This document shows positions 49,830 to 58,913 of a DNA stretch of 64,000 nucleotides, piece after piece. The position numbers and the translations under genes are program-made. Source of the stretch: JAVDCA01 sp035293985 (lineage in GTDB: Bacteria; Pseudomonadota; Alphaproteobacteria; Rhizobiales; Xanthobacteraceae). The stretch covers positions 310,001 through 374,000 of the forward strand of contig DATGLS010000032.1 in the NCBI GenBank assembly GCA_035293985.1, in the 5' to 3' direction. Below the pieces are notes generated by a model, which worked only from the letters and a program-made list of their open reading frames with translations, was not told where the DNA came from and searched no databases. Positions within the stretch are counted from its first letter, which is position 1. Each line of letters opens with the position of its first letter.

Positions 49830-51107
49830 GTGAAGCTGCTCTGGTTCCACCTGATGCCCTATACGGAGCTGCCGGCCGATTTCCGCGACAAGCATTCCTC
49901 CGTCTGGGTCGACATCCATTCGTCGCTGTTCGACCCCAGGCGCGCCCACCTGATGTACAACGATTTTATGGACGAGCTCGAATACGCGGCCGAATGCGGC
50001 TTCGACGCCGTATGCGTCAACGAGCACCACTCGAACGGCTACGGGCTGATGCCGTCGCCGAACCTCATCGCGACGGCACTCGCGCGGCGCACCACCGACG
50101 CGGCGATCTGCGTGCTCGGCAACTCCCTCGCGCTCTACAACCCGCCGACCCGCGTCGCCGAAGAGTTCGCGATGATCGACTGCATCTCGGGCGGCCGCCT
50201 GATCGCCGGCTTCCCGGTCGGCACGCCGATGGACACCTGCTTCGCCTACGGCCAGAATCCGAGCATGCTGCGCGAGCGTTATCTCGAGGCGCACGATCTC
50301 GTCCTGCGCGCCTGGACCGAGCGCGACACGTTCGCGTTCAACGGACGGTTCAACCAACAGCGCTACGTCAACATCTGGCCTCGGCCGATCCAGATGCCGC
50401 ATCCGCCGATCTGGATTCCGGGCGGCGGCTCGGTCGAGACTTGGCAATGGTGCGCCGCCCAGGACTACGTCTACTGCTATCTCTCCTACTACGGCTACAA
50501 GGCCGGCCGCGCCACCATGGAAGGTTTCTGGAACGAGATGGCGCGGCTCGGCAAGGATCGCAATCCATATCGCGCCGGTTTCCTCCAGTTCGTCGGGGTC
50601 GCCGAGAGCCGCGAACAGGCGATGGAGCTTTACGCCGAGGCGGCCGAATATTTCTACGGCCGCTGCCTGCACGTCGGGGGGCACTTCTCCCAGCCGCCCG
50701 GCTATACGAGCGAGGCGACGCAGCGCGCCGGCATCGAGAGCCAGGTGGCGCGCGCCGCCGGCACGGCGCCGCCACGCTACGAAGACAAGTTCAAGCTGCT
50801 CGCCCGCGAGATGAACGACATCGTCGAGCGCGGCTACGTGATCATCGGCTCGCCCGACGAGATCGCCGAGCAGCTGCGCGAGGTCGCCGTCAACCTCAAT
50901 GTCGGCCACCTGATGCTGCTCATGCAGTTCGGCAACATGAGCAAGGAGCTTACCCGCTACAACACAAAACTCTTCGCCGAGCGCGTGCTGCCGCAGATGC
51001 GCGACCTCTTCGCCGACTGGGAGGACCGCTGGTGGCCGCAGCCGATGCCCGCAGCCGCGCGCGCCTCGGTGGCGCCATATCGTCCAACTGTCGCCGCTGC
51101 CGAATAG
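49830..51107 (+). CDS. LLM-class flavin-dependent oxidoreductase
   Basis: A 425-residue luciferase-like monooxygenase. Features are MKLLWFHLMPYTELPADFRD, FDAVCVNEHHSNGYGLMPSP (the EHH segment of the flavin site), AMIDCISGGRLIAGFPVGTP and MPHPPIWIPGGGSVETWQW. It starts at GTG 49830 with GGAGG 9 bases upstream. LLM enzymes use reduced FMN and oxygen to oxidise small organic compounds; the reductase could be the DIM6-type protein at 12574. It begins a rightward cluster with hydrolases and an SDR, although a palindromic repeat and a leftward gene intervene. Confidence 0.88.
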   Translation: MKLLWFHLMPYTELPADFRDKHSSVWVDIHSSLFDPRRAHLMYNDFMDELEYAAECGFDAVCVNEHHSNGYGLMPSPNLIATALARRTTDAAICVLGNSLALYNPPTRVAEEFAMIDCISGGRLIAGFPVGTPMDTCFAYGQNPSMLRERYLEAHDLVLRAWTERDTFAFNGRFNQQRYVNIWPRPIQMPHPPIWIPGGGSVETWQWCAAQDYVYCYLSYYGYKAGRATMEGFWNEMARLGKDRNPYRAGFLQFVGVAESREQAMELYAEAAEYFYGRCLHVGGHFSQPPGYTSEATQRAGIESQVARAAGTAPPRYEDKFKLLAREMNDIVERGYVIIGSPDEIAEQLREVAVNLNVGHLMLLMQFGNMSKELTRYNTKLFAERVLPQMRDLFADWEDRWWPQPMPAAARASVAPYRPTVAAAE

Positions 51108-51139
51108 TGCCAAACACTCCGCGAGCGGAAAACACTCCG

Positions 51140-51280
51140 CCTCATGATGAGGAGCGCGCTCGCCCTTGCGACCGCGCGTCTCGAGCCATGGGCCAGGAAT
51201 GCACGTGGCGCCACAGGCCATCCTTCGCCCATCCTTCGACACGCCGTTCTTCGCTACGCGAAGAACGGCTCAGGATGAGG
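51140..51280. repeat. Palindromic intergenic repeat, copy 4
   Basis: CCTCATGATGAGGAGCGCG, CGCGCGTCTCGAGCCATGG, GGCCCATCC-type segment and CAGGATGAGG. It includes a perfect 12-bp stem GCCGTTCTTCGC / GCGAAGAACGGC with loop TAC at 51243-51269. It lies between convergent genes and could terminate both. Confidence 0.75.
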
Positions 51281-51297
51281 CGTCGGGCGCGATATAT

Positions 51298-51834
51298 CTA
51301 TTTCGTGATGCGCAACGACCGCACCACGCGATCGACCTCGTCGCGTATCGCCGGGCTGTCGGTTTGGGCGATCACCATGACCCCGTAGATCAGATTGCCG
51401 TGGATCGTCTCCAGATACTCGCCATAGCGCTTGTCGTCGAAGCCCATCGTGAACAGCAGCGCCGGCAGCGGGCCCTCGGGCCCGGGCCAGGTGATGCGGT
51501 CGGAACGAAGAAGGTTTGCCTTCAGCCCGGTGATGACGTCGTGCTGATCGCCCTTCAGGGTGGCATCGGCATCGATGATCAAATCGCGGTTTTTCGGCGT
51601 GCCGCGTCCCACGTAGAAAAAATAGCCGCCCGTCGAGACATGCCAATTGTGGGCGATGACGTCGCCCGAGGGCTGGTCGGGGCGGAAGGTCGGGTTGGGC
51701 GGAAACTGCACCGAGAAGCCCTCGCCGGCAGGGGCAAACTCGGAATATTGCGCTGCCGCGGGCCGTGCGCCCGAGAGCAGGGCCGTCAACACGGCCATCG
51801 CCGCGATGAAGAGCCGGATGCGCAAGCTCGCCAT
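51298..51834 (-). CDS. Small secreted protein, unknown function
   Basis: A 178-residue protein from ATG 51834 with a signal peptide (LFIAAMAVLTALLSGARPAAAQ). The mature domain has FAPAGEGFSVQFPPNPTFRP, ATLKGDQHDVITGLKANLLR and IRDEVDRVVRSLRITK at the end, a pattern like small alpha/beta periplasmic proteins (PsbP/Mog1-like), but this is uncertain. GGAGG lies 5 bases before a TTG at 51849, which is an alternative start. It is convergent with the LLM gene. Confidence 0.6.
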   Translation of the reverse strand: MASLRIRLFIAAMAVLTALLSGARPAAAQYSEFAPAGEGFSVQFPPNPTFRPDQPSGDVIAHNWHVSTGGYFFYVGRGTPKNRDLIIDADATLKGDQHDVITGLKANLLRSDRITWPGPEGPLPALLFTMGFDDKRYGEYLETIHGNLIYGVMVIAQTDSPAIRDEVDRVVRSLRITK

Positions 51835-52113
51835 CACCCAAGCAGCCAAGTTTGCCTCCAATTTCCTGCGTGCGCTCGACCCAAGGCTTTTGCCGTGGGC
51901 AAGGCCGCAGCGCGCGGCTCGCGCTCACGCCGACGGCGACGATATCATCCTTTCCCGCTTCATCGATAGCGGGCCAGCACGCGGCAAGGCATCCTCGCCG
52001 ACGTGCAGCACGGTCGAGCGCGCCACGCCGGACGGCCTCCCCACAAAATCCCATCGATCTGCTATGAACGATGGTCGAGACGACCCGCCGAAGCCCTGAC
52101 GAGGCGTCCCACC

Positions 52114-52893
52114 ATGAGCGCGCTCCACACCTCGACCGTCGAGATCAACGGCTTCCCATGCCGCGTCTGGCGCCTCGGGAGCGGACCGAAGCTCGGCTTC
52201 CTCGCCGGCTTCGGCGGCTTGCCGCGCGCGATCCCGTTTCTCGATCGGCTGGCCACGCGGCGCACCGTGATCGTGCCCTCGCTCCCAGGTTTTCCGGGCG
52301 CGCTCGGGCACAATGTGCTCGACAATCATCTCGACTGGGTGCTGGCGGTGCGTCAGTTGCTGGTCGCGGCGGAGCTCGACGGCGCCGATCTCGCCGGCAG
52401 CTCGGTGGGCGCGTCGTTCGCGGCCGAGATGGCGGCGATCTGGCCCCACGCCGTGCGCCGCCTTGCGCTGATCGCGCCGTTCGGGCTCTTCGACGAAGAG
52501 GATCCGCCGACCGATCCCTGGGCGCAGCGCGGCGACGCCGTGCCGGCGCTGATGTGCGCCGAGCCTGGCAACTGGGAGCGCCTGAAGGCGCCGCCGGCCG
52601 GCGCCAACTCGCCCGATTGGCCGATCGAGCAGGTGCGGGCCAACGAGGCGGCGGCGCGCGCCTTCTGGCCGCTCGGCAACACGCGGCTGGAAAAGCGCCT
52701 GCCCTCGATCACGGCGCCGACGCTCCTCATCTGGGGCGAGCAGGATCGCATCATGCCGCGCACCTATGCGGCGCGGATCGCGGACGCCATCGCGGGCGAC
52801 ACCAAGACGACCATCATCCCGGTCGCCGGCCACCTCGCCGAGCTCGACCAGCCCGATGCGGTCGCGGCCGCCATCCTCGAATTGATGGAATAG
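52114..52893 (+). CDS. Alpha/beta hydrolase
   Basis: A 259-residue alpha/beta-hydrolase fold protein. The nucleophile elbow is GSSVG (Ser97), the acid is in LLIWGEQDRIMP and the His in IIPVAGHLAELDQP. An oxyanion segment LGFLAGFGGLPRAIPFL precedes VIVPSLPGFPGA. A cap region (about 130-190) is present. Similar enzymes hydrolyse C-C bonds, lactones or esters in aromatic degradation. It starts at ATG 52114 and ends 3 bp before the next hydrolase, so the two form an operon. Confidence 0.88.
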   Translation: MSALHTSTVEINGFPCRVWRLGSGPKLGFLAGFGGLPRAIPFLDRLATRRTVIVPSLPGFPGALGHNVLDNHLDWVLAVRQLLVAAELDGADLAGSSVGASFAAEMAAIWPHAVRRLALIAPFGLFDEEDPPTDPWAQRGDAVPALMCAEPGNWERLKAPPAGANSPDWPIEQVRANEAAARAFWPLGNTRLEKRLPSITAPTLLIWGEQDRIMPRTYAARIADAIAGDTKTTIIPVAGHLAELDQPDAVAAAILELME

Positions 52894-52896
52894 CGC

Positions 52897-53901
52897 ATGA
52901 TCCCGGAGAGTGGACATTCGATTTCGGGAAAAGATGACCCGCTATCGCGATCGAGCAGGACGCTCGACCCCGACGCGCTGGCGCTCCTCGATATGTTCCA
53001 CTCGTCCGGCCGGCCGCCGTTCGAGAAGCTCACGCCCGCCGACGCCCGCGCGCAATTTCGCGCCGGGCGCGCCGCCGTCACGCCGCCGCCGCAGGACGTG
53101 GCCGAGGTGCGCGCTCTCGCCTGCCCGGGACCGCTCGGTGAGGTTGCGCTGCGCGCCTATCGCCCGCTCGGCACCCAAGCGAGCGAGACGCTCCCGGCGC
53201 TCGTCCATTTCCACGGCGGCGGCTGGGTGCTCGGCGACCTCGACTCCCACGACGTCATCTGCCGCCACTACGCCAACGCGGCGCGCTGCCGCGTCGTCTC
53301 GGTCGATTACCGCATGGCGCCCGAGCACAAGTTTCCGGCCGCGGTCGACGACAGCGCGGCGGCGACGCGCTGGATCCTCGGCGCGGCCCCCGCGCTCGGC
53401 ATCGATCCGGCACGCGTCGCGGTCGGCGGCGATTCCGCCGGCGGCAATCTCGCCGCCGTGCTCGCGCTGATGGCGCGCGACGGCGAGCTGCCGCGGCTCG
53501 CTTACCAATTGCTCATCTATCCGGCGACCGACATGACGATGACGCTGCCGTCATCGCGGCATACCGATGTGGGGCTGATCACCTCGAAGACGATGAAATG
53601 GTTCATCGGCCACTACCTACGCGACGCGCGCGACGAGGTCGATTGGCGCGCCTCGCCGCTGCACGCGACCGACCTCGCCGGCACCGCGCCCGCGCTCGTT
53701 CTCACCTGCACGTACGACCCGCTCCTCGACGAGGGCGTCGCCTATGCGCGCCGGCTCGAGCGGTGCGGCGTGCGGGTGACGCACCTGCACTTCTCCGATC
53801 AGATGCACGGCTTTGTCGGCCACGGCCGGATCGTGCGGGCCGGCAACACCGCCCTCGACATGGCGGCGGCGGCGCTGAAGCGGGCGCTGTGGGAGACGTG
53901 A
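52897..53901 (+). CDS. Alpha/beta hydrolase fold-3 (HSL-type) esterase
   Basis: A 334-residue hormone-sensitive-lipase family esterase. The HGGGW oxyanion motif (106-110), DYRMAPEHKFPAAVDD, nucleophile GDSAGGN (Ser180) and C-terminal acid and His (YDPLLDEGVAYARRL, DQMHGFVGHG) are all visible. The first ~20 residues from ATG 52897 are not conserved. They are encoded by a sequence resembling a dispersed CATGATCCCGGAGAGTGG-type repeat, so translation may begin later, near LDPDALALLDMF. It follows another hydrolase by 3 bp and precedes an SDR. Confidence 0.9.
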   Translation: MIPESGHSISGKDDPLSRSSRTLDPDALALLDMFHSSGRPPFEKLTPADARAQFRAGRAAVTPPPQDVAEVRALACPGPLGEVALRAYRPLGTQASETLPALVHFHGGGWVLGDLDSHDVICRHYANAARCRVVSVDYRMAPEHKFPAAVDDSAAATRWILGAAPALGIDPARVAVGGDSAGGNLAAVLALMARDGELPRLAYQLLIYPATDMTMTLPSSRHTDVGLITSKTMKWFIGHYLRDARDEVDWRASPLHATDLAGTAPALVLTCTYDPLLDEGVAYARRLERCGVRVTHLHFSDQMHGFVGHGRIVRAGNTALDMAAAALKRALWET

Positions 53902-53977
53902 GGCACACCGCATCAGACGTACGAGTCCACGCCTGGCGGGATAAGGTATAGTCGCTTTCTTTTCAGTGAGGTTCGTC

Positions 53978-54796
53978 ATGCGTCTCAAGGACAAGGTCGC
54001 CATCGTGGTCGGCGCCGGGCAGTCGCCCGGCGAAGGCATGGGCAACGGCCGCGCCACCGTGCTGCGCTTCGCGCAGGAGGGCGCCAAGGTGATGGCGGTC
54101 GACAACCGCATCGCCTCCGCCGAGGAGACCGTCGCGATGGCGCGCCGGTCGGGCGGCGGGGCCGAGTGTGGGAGGGAGTGCCTCGCGTTCGAGGCGGACG
54201 TCACCCGGGAGGCGTCGCTCGCCGCCATGGTCGAGGCCGCCAAGGCGCGCTGGGGCCGCATCGACGTGCTGCATTATAATGTCGGCATGAGCATTGCGGG
54301 CGGCGATGCGCCGCTCGACCAGATCACCGAAGAGGCGTTCGACCGCATCTCCACCGTCAACCTGCGCGGCGCCATCATGGCGTGCAAGCACGTGCTGCCG
54401 GTGATGCGCGCGCAACGCGCGGGCAACATCATCATGATCTCGTCGGTCGCGGCCTGGGAGATGTATCCGAACGTCGCCTACAAGGCGACCAAGGCCGCGA
54501 TGGTCGCGTTCACACAGCAAGTGGCGATCCAGAACGCCGAGTTCGGCGTGCGCGCCAACGTGATCCTGCCCGGCCTGATGGACACGCCGATGGCGGTCGA
54601 CACCCGCGCGCGGGCGACCGGCAAGAGCCGCGCCGAGGTCGCCGCCGGCCGCGACGCGCGCGTGCCCCTGCGCCACAAGATGGGTACCGCCTGGGACGTC
54701 GCCAACGCCGCGCTCTTTCTCGCCTCCGACGAGGCGAATTTCATCACCGGCGTTTCGCTCCCGGTCGACGGCGGCGCGCTCGTGCACGTGAATTGA
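53978..54796 (+). CDS. Short-chain dehydrogenase/reductase
   Basis: A 272-residue SDR. The cofactor segment is VAIVVGAGQSPGEGMGNGRA (9-26), with an insertion compared with the classical TGxxxGxG. The catalytic Ser (IIMISSVAAWEMY) and Tyr168/Lys172 (NVAYKATKAA) are present. The C-terminal FITGVSLPVDGGALV is canonical. GAGG lies 7 bases before ATG 53978; a GTG at 53966 is a weaker alternative. It probably oxidises an alcohol made by the preceding enzymes. Confidence 0.92.
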   Translation: MRLKDKVAIVVGAGQSPGEGMGNGRATVLRFAQEGAKVMAVDNRIASAEETVAMARRSGGGAECGRECLAFEADVTREASLAAMVEAAKARWGRIDVLHYNVGMSIAGGDAPLDQITEEAFDRISTVNLRGAIMACKHVLPVMRAQRAGNIIMISSVAAWEMYPNVAYKATKAAMVAFTQQVAIQNAEFGVRANVILPGLMDTPMAVDTRARATGKSRAEVAAGRDARVPLRHKMGTAWDVANAALFLASDEANFITGVSLPVDGGALVHVN

Positions 54797-54951
54797 GCGC
54801 GCGTCCACGCCTTGACGAGAGTGGGGCAAGGCGATCTATTTTCGCGAAAGCGCCGTAGCAACCGCGCGCGAGGCGATTTTGCCCAGCCGGACTTCCGGAC
54901 GCGGTTGCACACCTACGGCACCACCGGCGCCTCGCTACGGAGAGCCGCACC

Positions 54952-56043
54952 ATGACCAGCACGCTCGCCATCTCGCATTCGCCCATCGTTCCGCCGATGC
55001 CGATGAAGCCCATCGAAAGCGCTGCGGCATGGCGCGGGCCTGAGCTGCGCCCCGCCGATTTCACCCATCGATTGACCGGCGCCGAGGTTGCCGAGATCGA
55101 TGCCGCGGTCAGCGCGATCATCGCCGGCCACATCGAGCACAGCGCCATCGACCGTCACAATTTCGCCCTGCCGCAGCTCGGCCCGCTGCTCACCCGCATA
55201 CGCGACGACGATCTCCTCGCCGGGCGCGGCTTCGTCGTGCTGCGCGGCGTTCCGGTCGAGCGCTACACCATCGAAGAGTCGGCCGCGGCTTTTCTCGGCA
55301 TCGGCGCTTATTTCGGCAAGCCGGTGTCGCAGAACGGCAAGGGCCATATCCTCGGACACGTGAAAGACCTCGGACGCAACATCAACGATCCGACCGCACG
55401 CATCTACCAGACGACGCACAAGCAGACCTTCCATACCGACTCGGTCGATATCGTCGGGTTGTTGTGCCTCAAGACCGCCAAGGCCGGGGGCCTGAGCCGC
55501 ATCGTCAGCTCGATGCGGATCTACAACGAGATGTACCGCCAGCGGCCGGACCTTGCCGCGGTCCTGTTCGGGCCGTTCTGCTTCGACCGCCGCGGCGAGG
55601 TGCCGGCCGGCAAGAAGGGCTGGTATGAGACGCCGATCTTCCACTGGCACGCCGACCGCCTCTCGGTGTTCTACGGCAACCGCTACTACATACAGTCGGC
55701 GCAGCGCTTCCCCGAGGCCCCGCGGCTGACGCCTGAGCAGACCCAGGCGCTCGATCGCTTCGATGCGCTCGCCAACGATCCGGCGAACTACCTCGACATC
55801 GAGTTCAAGCCGGGCGACGTCCAGCTCATCCACAATCACGTGATCCTGCACGACCGCACCGATTATGAGGATTGGCCGGAGCCGGAGCGCAAGCGCCACC
55901 TGCTGCGCCTGTGGCTGTGCCCGCCCAACGGCCGTCCCCTGCCCGCGGTCTTCGCCGACCGCTACGGCGCGACCGAGGTCGGCAACCGCGGCGGCATCAG
56001 GCTGCCCGGCGTCAAGCTGGTGACGCCGATGGAGGCGTGCTGA
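54952..56043 (+). CDS. TauD/TfdA-like Fe(II)/2-oxoglutarate dioxygenase
   Basis: A 363-residue non-heme iron oxygenase. The iron-binding His-x-Asp is KQTFHTDSVDIVGLL (His161, Asp163), and the distal His and 2-oxoglutarate Arg lie in LIHNHVILHDRTDYED (His300) and RHLLRLWLCPP. RGFVVLRGVPVERY is the conserved core strand. This clavaminate-synthase-like subgroup includes enzymes that hydroxylate amino acids, sulfonates or aromatic acids. It lies ~150 bp after the SDR gene, in the same direction, as part of the oxidative cluster. The substrate is unknown. Confidence 0.88.
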   Translation: MTSTLAISHSPIVPPMPMKPIESAAAWRGPELRPADFTHRLTGAEVAEIDAAVSAIIAGHIEHSAIDRHNFALPQLGPLLTRIRDDDLLAGRGFVVLRGVPVERYTIEESAAAFLGIGAYFGKPVSQNGKGHILGHVKDLGRNINDPTARIYQTTHKQTFHTDSVDIVGLLCLKTAKAGGLSRIVSSMRIYNEMYRQRPDLAAVLFGPFCFDRRGEVPAGKKGWYETPIFHWHADRLSVFYGNRYYIQSAQRFPEAPRLTPEQTQALDRFDALANDPANYLDIEFKPGDVQLIHNHVILHDRTDYEDWPEPERKRHLLRLWLCPPNGRPLPAVFADRYGATEVGNRGGIRLPGVKLVTPMEAC

Positions 56044-56152
56044 CCGACGCCGATCACGATCAAGGGAGGCGAGCTTGCGTGGTTCGCCGGCCAGCGCCGC
56101 TCTAAGCCGCGAGCCAATGAAGGCGAGGCGAGGTGCCAAACTCGTGGCGCCG

Positions 56153-56536
56153 TCATCTTGCCGGCGCACCGGCGTCGGCGCACCGATAGCGTCCGATGAA
56201 CCCGTCATCGAGCATTTTCGTCTGCCGATGATAGACCTTGTCGATTGCGGACTTTGGCTTTTCGCCCCATTCCACACGTTCATTGGACACGGATACGTAC
56301 TCGTCGACGACAAAGCCGTCATTGTGGTTCCAATACTTCAGCGTCTTGTTGCTGTCCTTGAACGTGCTGAACTGCTGCATCTGCACCGTCCGCTTGGCGA
56401 GATCGATGACGAGATCGATGCGGTCGACATTCGACTCTCCGCTGGCCTTGTTGCATCGAAGCTTCAGTACCTCGGCATGAGATGCGCCTGGACCCAGAAT
56501 CAACAGCAGGAAAACCAAGATCAGTCGTCTCGACAT
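56153..56536 (-). CDS. Small secreted protein, unknown function
   Basis: A 127-residue protein with a signal peptide (LILVFLLLILGPGASHA). The mature part has EVLKLRCNKASGESNVDRID, LVIDLAKRTVQMQQFS and a final FIGRYRCADAGAP, with two cysteines that could bridge. GAGGGACAA precedes ATG 56536. It is 35 bp downstream of a larger secreted protein in the same direction. Rhizobiales encode many such short periplasmic proteins; I do not recognise a named family. Confidence 0.65.
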   Translation of the reverse strand: MSRRLILVFLLLILGPGASHAEVLKLRCNKASGESNVDRIDLVIDLAKRTVQMQQFSTFKDSNKTLKYWNHNDGFVVDEYVSVSNERVEWGEKPKSAIDKVYHRQTKMLDDGFIGRYRCADAGAPAR

Positions 56537-56571
56537 TTGTCCCTCGTCCCGTTGGCTGTCCCGCCGAGCGG

Positions 56572-58659
56572 CTACTTCCCTTTATCGCCGCGACAGCTCT
56601 GCCAGCTGCCGCCTGCAGCGATACAGTCGGCGAATTTCTTTTCCTCCGGCGTCGAGCCGAGCCCGCTGAGCCCGGGCGGCGGCGTCCCGAGATTTCCGGC
56701 AAAGATGTCGCCCGCGGCCTGGTAATACCCGTCGAGCCCGGCGAGCAGCCCGTCGAGCCGGCGGCTGCCGCTGAAGAAGGAGTTGTGCGCGAACGACGCG
56801 AACTCCTGGCGCGCCGCCGCGATGACCGCGTTGCACATCGGCGCAATCGCCACCGCGCCGCCCTTCATCATGGCGAGCACCGCGCGGTAGGCGACCGCAA
56901 GGCAGGTCGCGCGGTCCTGCGGCGCGAGCCGCGCGCCCACCTGCGGCGTGACCGCGCTCGCGATCAGGCCGGCGACGTCCTGCATGGTCGCCTCGATCTG
57001 ATCCGCGCTCTCGTCCCCGGATGCGGCCGTCGGCGACGCTTCCGGCTTGTCGCCATGCGACGCGAGCGGCGCCAGCGGCTGGCACGACCAGGCGCCGAAC
57101 GCGGCGGGCGTCGGCTGCACGCCCTCCCCGGCGGGACATGGGTTCGGCAGCTTCTCCCAGGCGTGCTGCGGCAGCGGGGTGAGCTCCTGCACCCAGGCCG
57201 GCAGGTTGTCGACGGCCCTGTTCATATCCGCGCGCATGGCCACGCGGACGCCGCTGCGCAACGGCACGCTCGGACCGTAGAGATAGACCGAATCGGCGCA
57301 GCGGAGCTGGGTCGCGTGATCGGTGATCCCGGCGCAGCTCGCGCGGACGTTCGGCGCGTTGGCGAGCAGGTAGGCGAGCTTGGCGTCGGCGAGACAGCTG
57401 CGCTGCTGCTCCGCCGTCTTGCCGTCATCGGCCGGGCACACGGCCCGCGCCTGCGTGTTGAGCGCGTCGAAGGTGATGTTGGGCGTGGTCTTGGGCGCGC
57501 AGCTCATCGCGTTGAGGCTCGCGCCTTCCGGGCAGGTGACGTCCGGCGCCTGGTTGCTCGCCGTGGCAGTGCCGGGATTCGGGCATATGTCGACCCAATA
57601 GGCGCCGCGGCCCATGTGCGTGTCCGCGAGATCCTGCGTATCATACCCGTTCTGCCGCACGATGCTGCACACGGCAGCGAGGTTCACCGTGCACGCGGAT
57701 CCCCAGGCGGCGCCGGTGCGCTCGACCGAGTTGGCATTGGCGCAGTCGGCCGCATCGGAGGAGCCCATCCAATGCTGGCCCGGTGCGGCAGGCGCGGCGC
57801 TCGGCTGATCGCTCGGCAGCGCCGCTTGCTGGCCCGGGGCGACGGCCCGCCTGGGGCCGGGCGAAGCGAGCGGTGGCTGCGCGTCCGCAGGCGGCGACGG
57901 CGGCGGGTTGGCCGCCGAGGCAACGAGCGACATACCCTCCTGCAGGACTTTATTGGCAAGCTCGATATCGCCGGCCTGTCGATAGGCATCGGCAGCCTGG
58001 CGATACTTTTCGGCGGCAGCCTGCGGGTTCTGCGTCCGCGCAGCCCGCGCCGACGCGAGCAGCGAGTTGCCGGTGTTGCAGCTCGTCGTCGCCGGCGAAT
58101 CGCCGCCCAGCCCCGTGATGGTGCTGCACGACACAGCCTGGCGCGTTGCCGCAGACGTCGCGGGCGGAGGTGCCGCGGCGGGCCGGGATGGCTGGGTCGT
58201 CGTGACTTGCTTTTTCTGCCGCGTCTGCGCGACGCGACTGTTGCCGCATCTCGGGACCGCGGGATATTTGATCGTGACGGTGCAGGTGTAGGGAACCGTC
58301 TGACGCTGGCTGCGACGCAGAATAGCGTGCACGGCGGCGAGCGCAGCTTTCCACTCAGGTATCGCGGAACAGTCGCCCGCTTTGATGCGAGCAGCGGCAG
58401 CTCCAAGCCGAGCATCTGCTGCCCGATATCGGGCCATTCCGTCCGGGGTGCATTGCGCGGTCGCGATGCCGCTCGAGACGAGGAAAGCCGCAATCAAGAT
58501 CAGCCACCAAGCCCATGCGCCATGAAGGAGGCGCGTAGACAGCTCCGCCGTGTTCCGGCCGGACGAAATCCGCGTCGCGACCTCGAGAGCTCGCCCTCGA
58601 CAACCGGCAGCTGGCACCACGGCTTTCTGCGCGAATGCGGCGCGCCCGTCTGTTGTCAT
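56572..58659 (-). CDS. Large secreted Cys-rich protein with a TPR-like helix pair
   Basis: A protein of 695 residues with a membrane/signal segment (WAWWLILIAAFLVSSGIATA at about 50-70), a Pro/Ala-rich region, a TPR-like helix pair (AEKYRQAADAYRQAGDIELA), and a long C-terminal region with many Cys (CPNPGTATASNQ, SCAPKTT, CPADDGK, CAGITDHATQLRCADS). A type II membrane or secreted topology is likely. No family is recognised. GGGGAG sits at ATG 58665 and 6 bases before ATG 58659; I use the latter. It is probably co-transcribed with the small gene downstream. Confidence 0.65.
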   Translation of the reverse strand: MTTDGRAAFAQKAVVPAAGCRGRALEVATRISSGRNTAELSTRLLHGAWAWWLILIAAFLVSSGIATAQCTPDGMARYRAADARLGAAAARIKAGDCSAIPEWKAALAAVHAILRRSQRQTVPYTCTVTIKYPAVPRCGNSRVAQTRQKKQVTTTQPSRPAAAPPPATSAATRQAVSCSTITGLGGDSPATTSCNTGNSLLASARAARTQNPQAAAEKYRQAADAYRQAGDIELANKVLQEGMSLVASAANPPPSPPADAQPPLASPGPRRAVAPGQQAALPSDQPSAAPAAPGQHWMGSSDAADCANANSVERTGAAWGSACTVNLAAVCSIVRQNGYDTQDLADTHMGRGAYWVDICPNPGTATASNQAPDVTCPEGASLNAMSCAPKTTPNITFDALNTQARAVCPADDGKTAEQQRSCLADAKLAYLLANAPNVRASCAGITDHATQLRCADSVYLYGPSVPLRSGVRVAMRADMNRAVDNLPAWVQELTPLPQHAWEKLPNPCPAGEGVQPTPAAFGAWSCQPLAPLASHGDKPEASPTAASGDESADQIEATMQDVAGLIASAVTPQVGARLAPQDRATCLAVAYRAVLAMMKGGAVAIAPMCNAVIAAARQEFASFAHNSFFSGSRRLDGLLAGLDGYYQAAGDIFAGNLGTPPPGLSGLGSTPEEKKFADCIAAGGSWQSCRGDKGK

Positions 58660-58913
58660 AGTCATCTCCCCAGGAAATTCACGCCGCCTGGCGGCTGATT
58701 CCGCCGATGAGAAACCTATGGTCCGTCGCCGCGGGCAGAAATCCCCAAATGGGTAGCCTGCACACGATCGAACGAATCGTCGCCACGCTCCGGTCCTTGA
58801 GCGCGCGCCGTCTCAGGTGGGTCTTCCGGACGGGGCCGCAGCCTGATAGTTCCGAAAAAAGTCCCGTTCAAAGATGCGCCAGCGGCGGACCGCGCTGGCG
58901 CCGGAGGGCGACG

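Noticed and set aside
56482..58698. 738-codon plus-strand frame
   Set aside because: It is opposite a minus-strand gene with a signal segment and ribosome site. The plus frame is Arg-rich and without recognisable domains. The minus protein itself has no named family, so this choice is less certain than the others.
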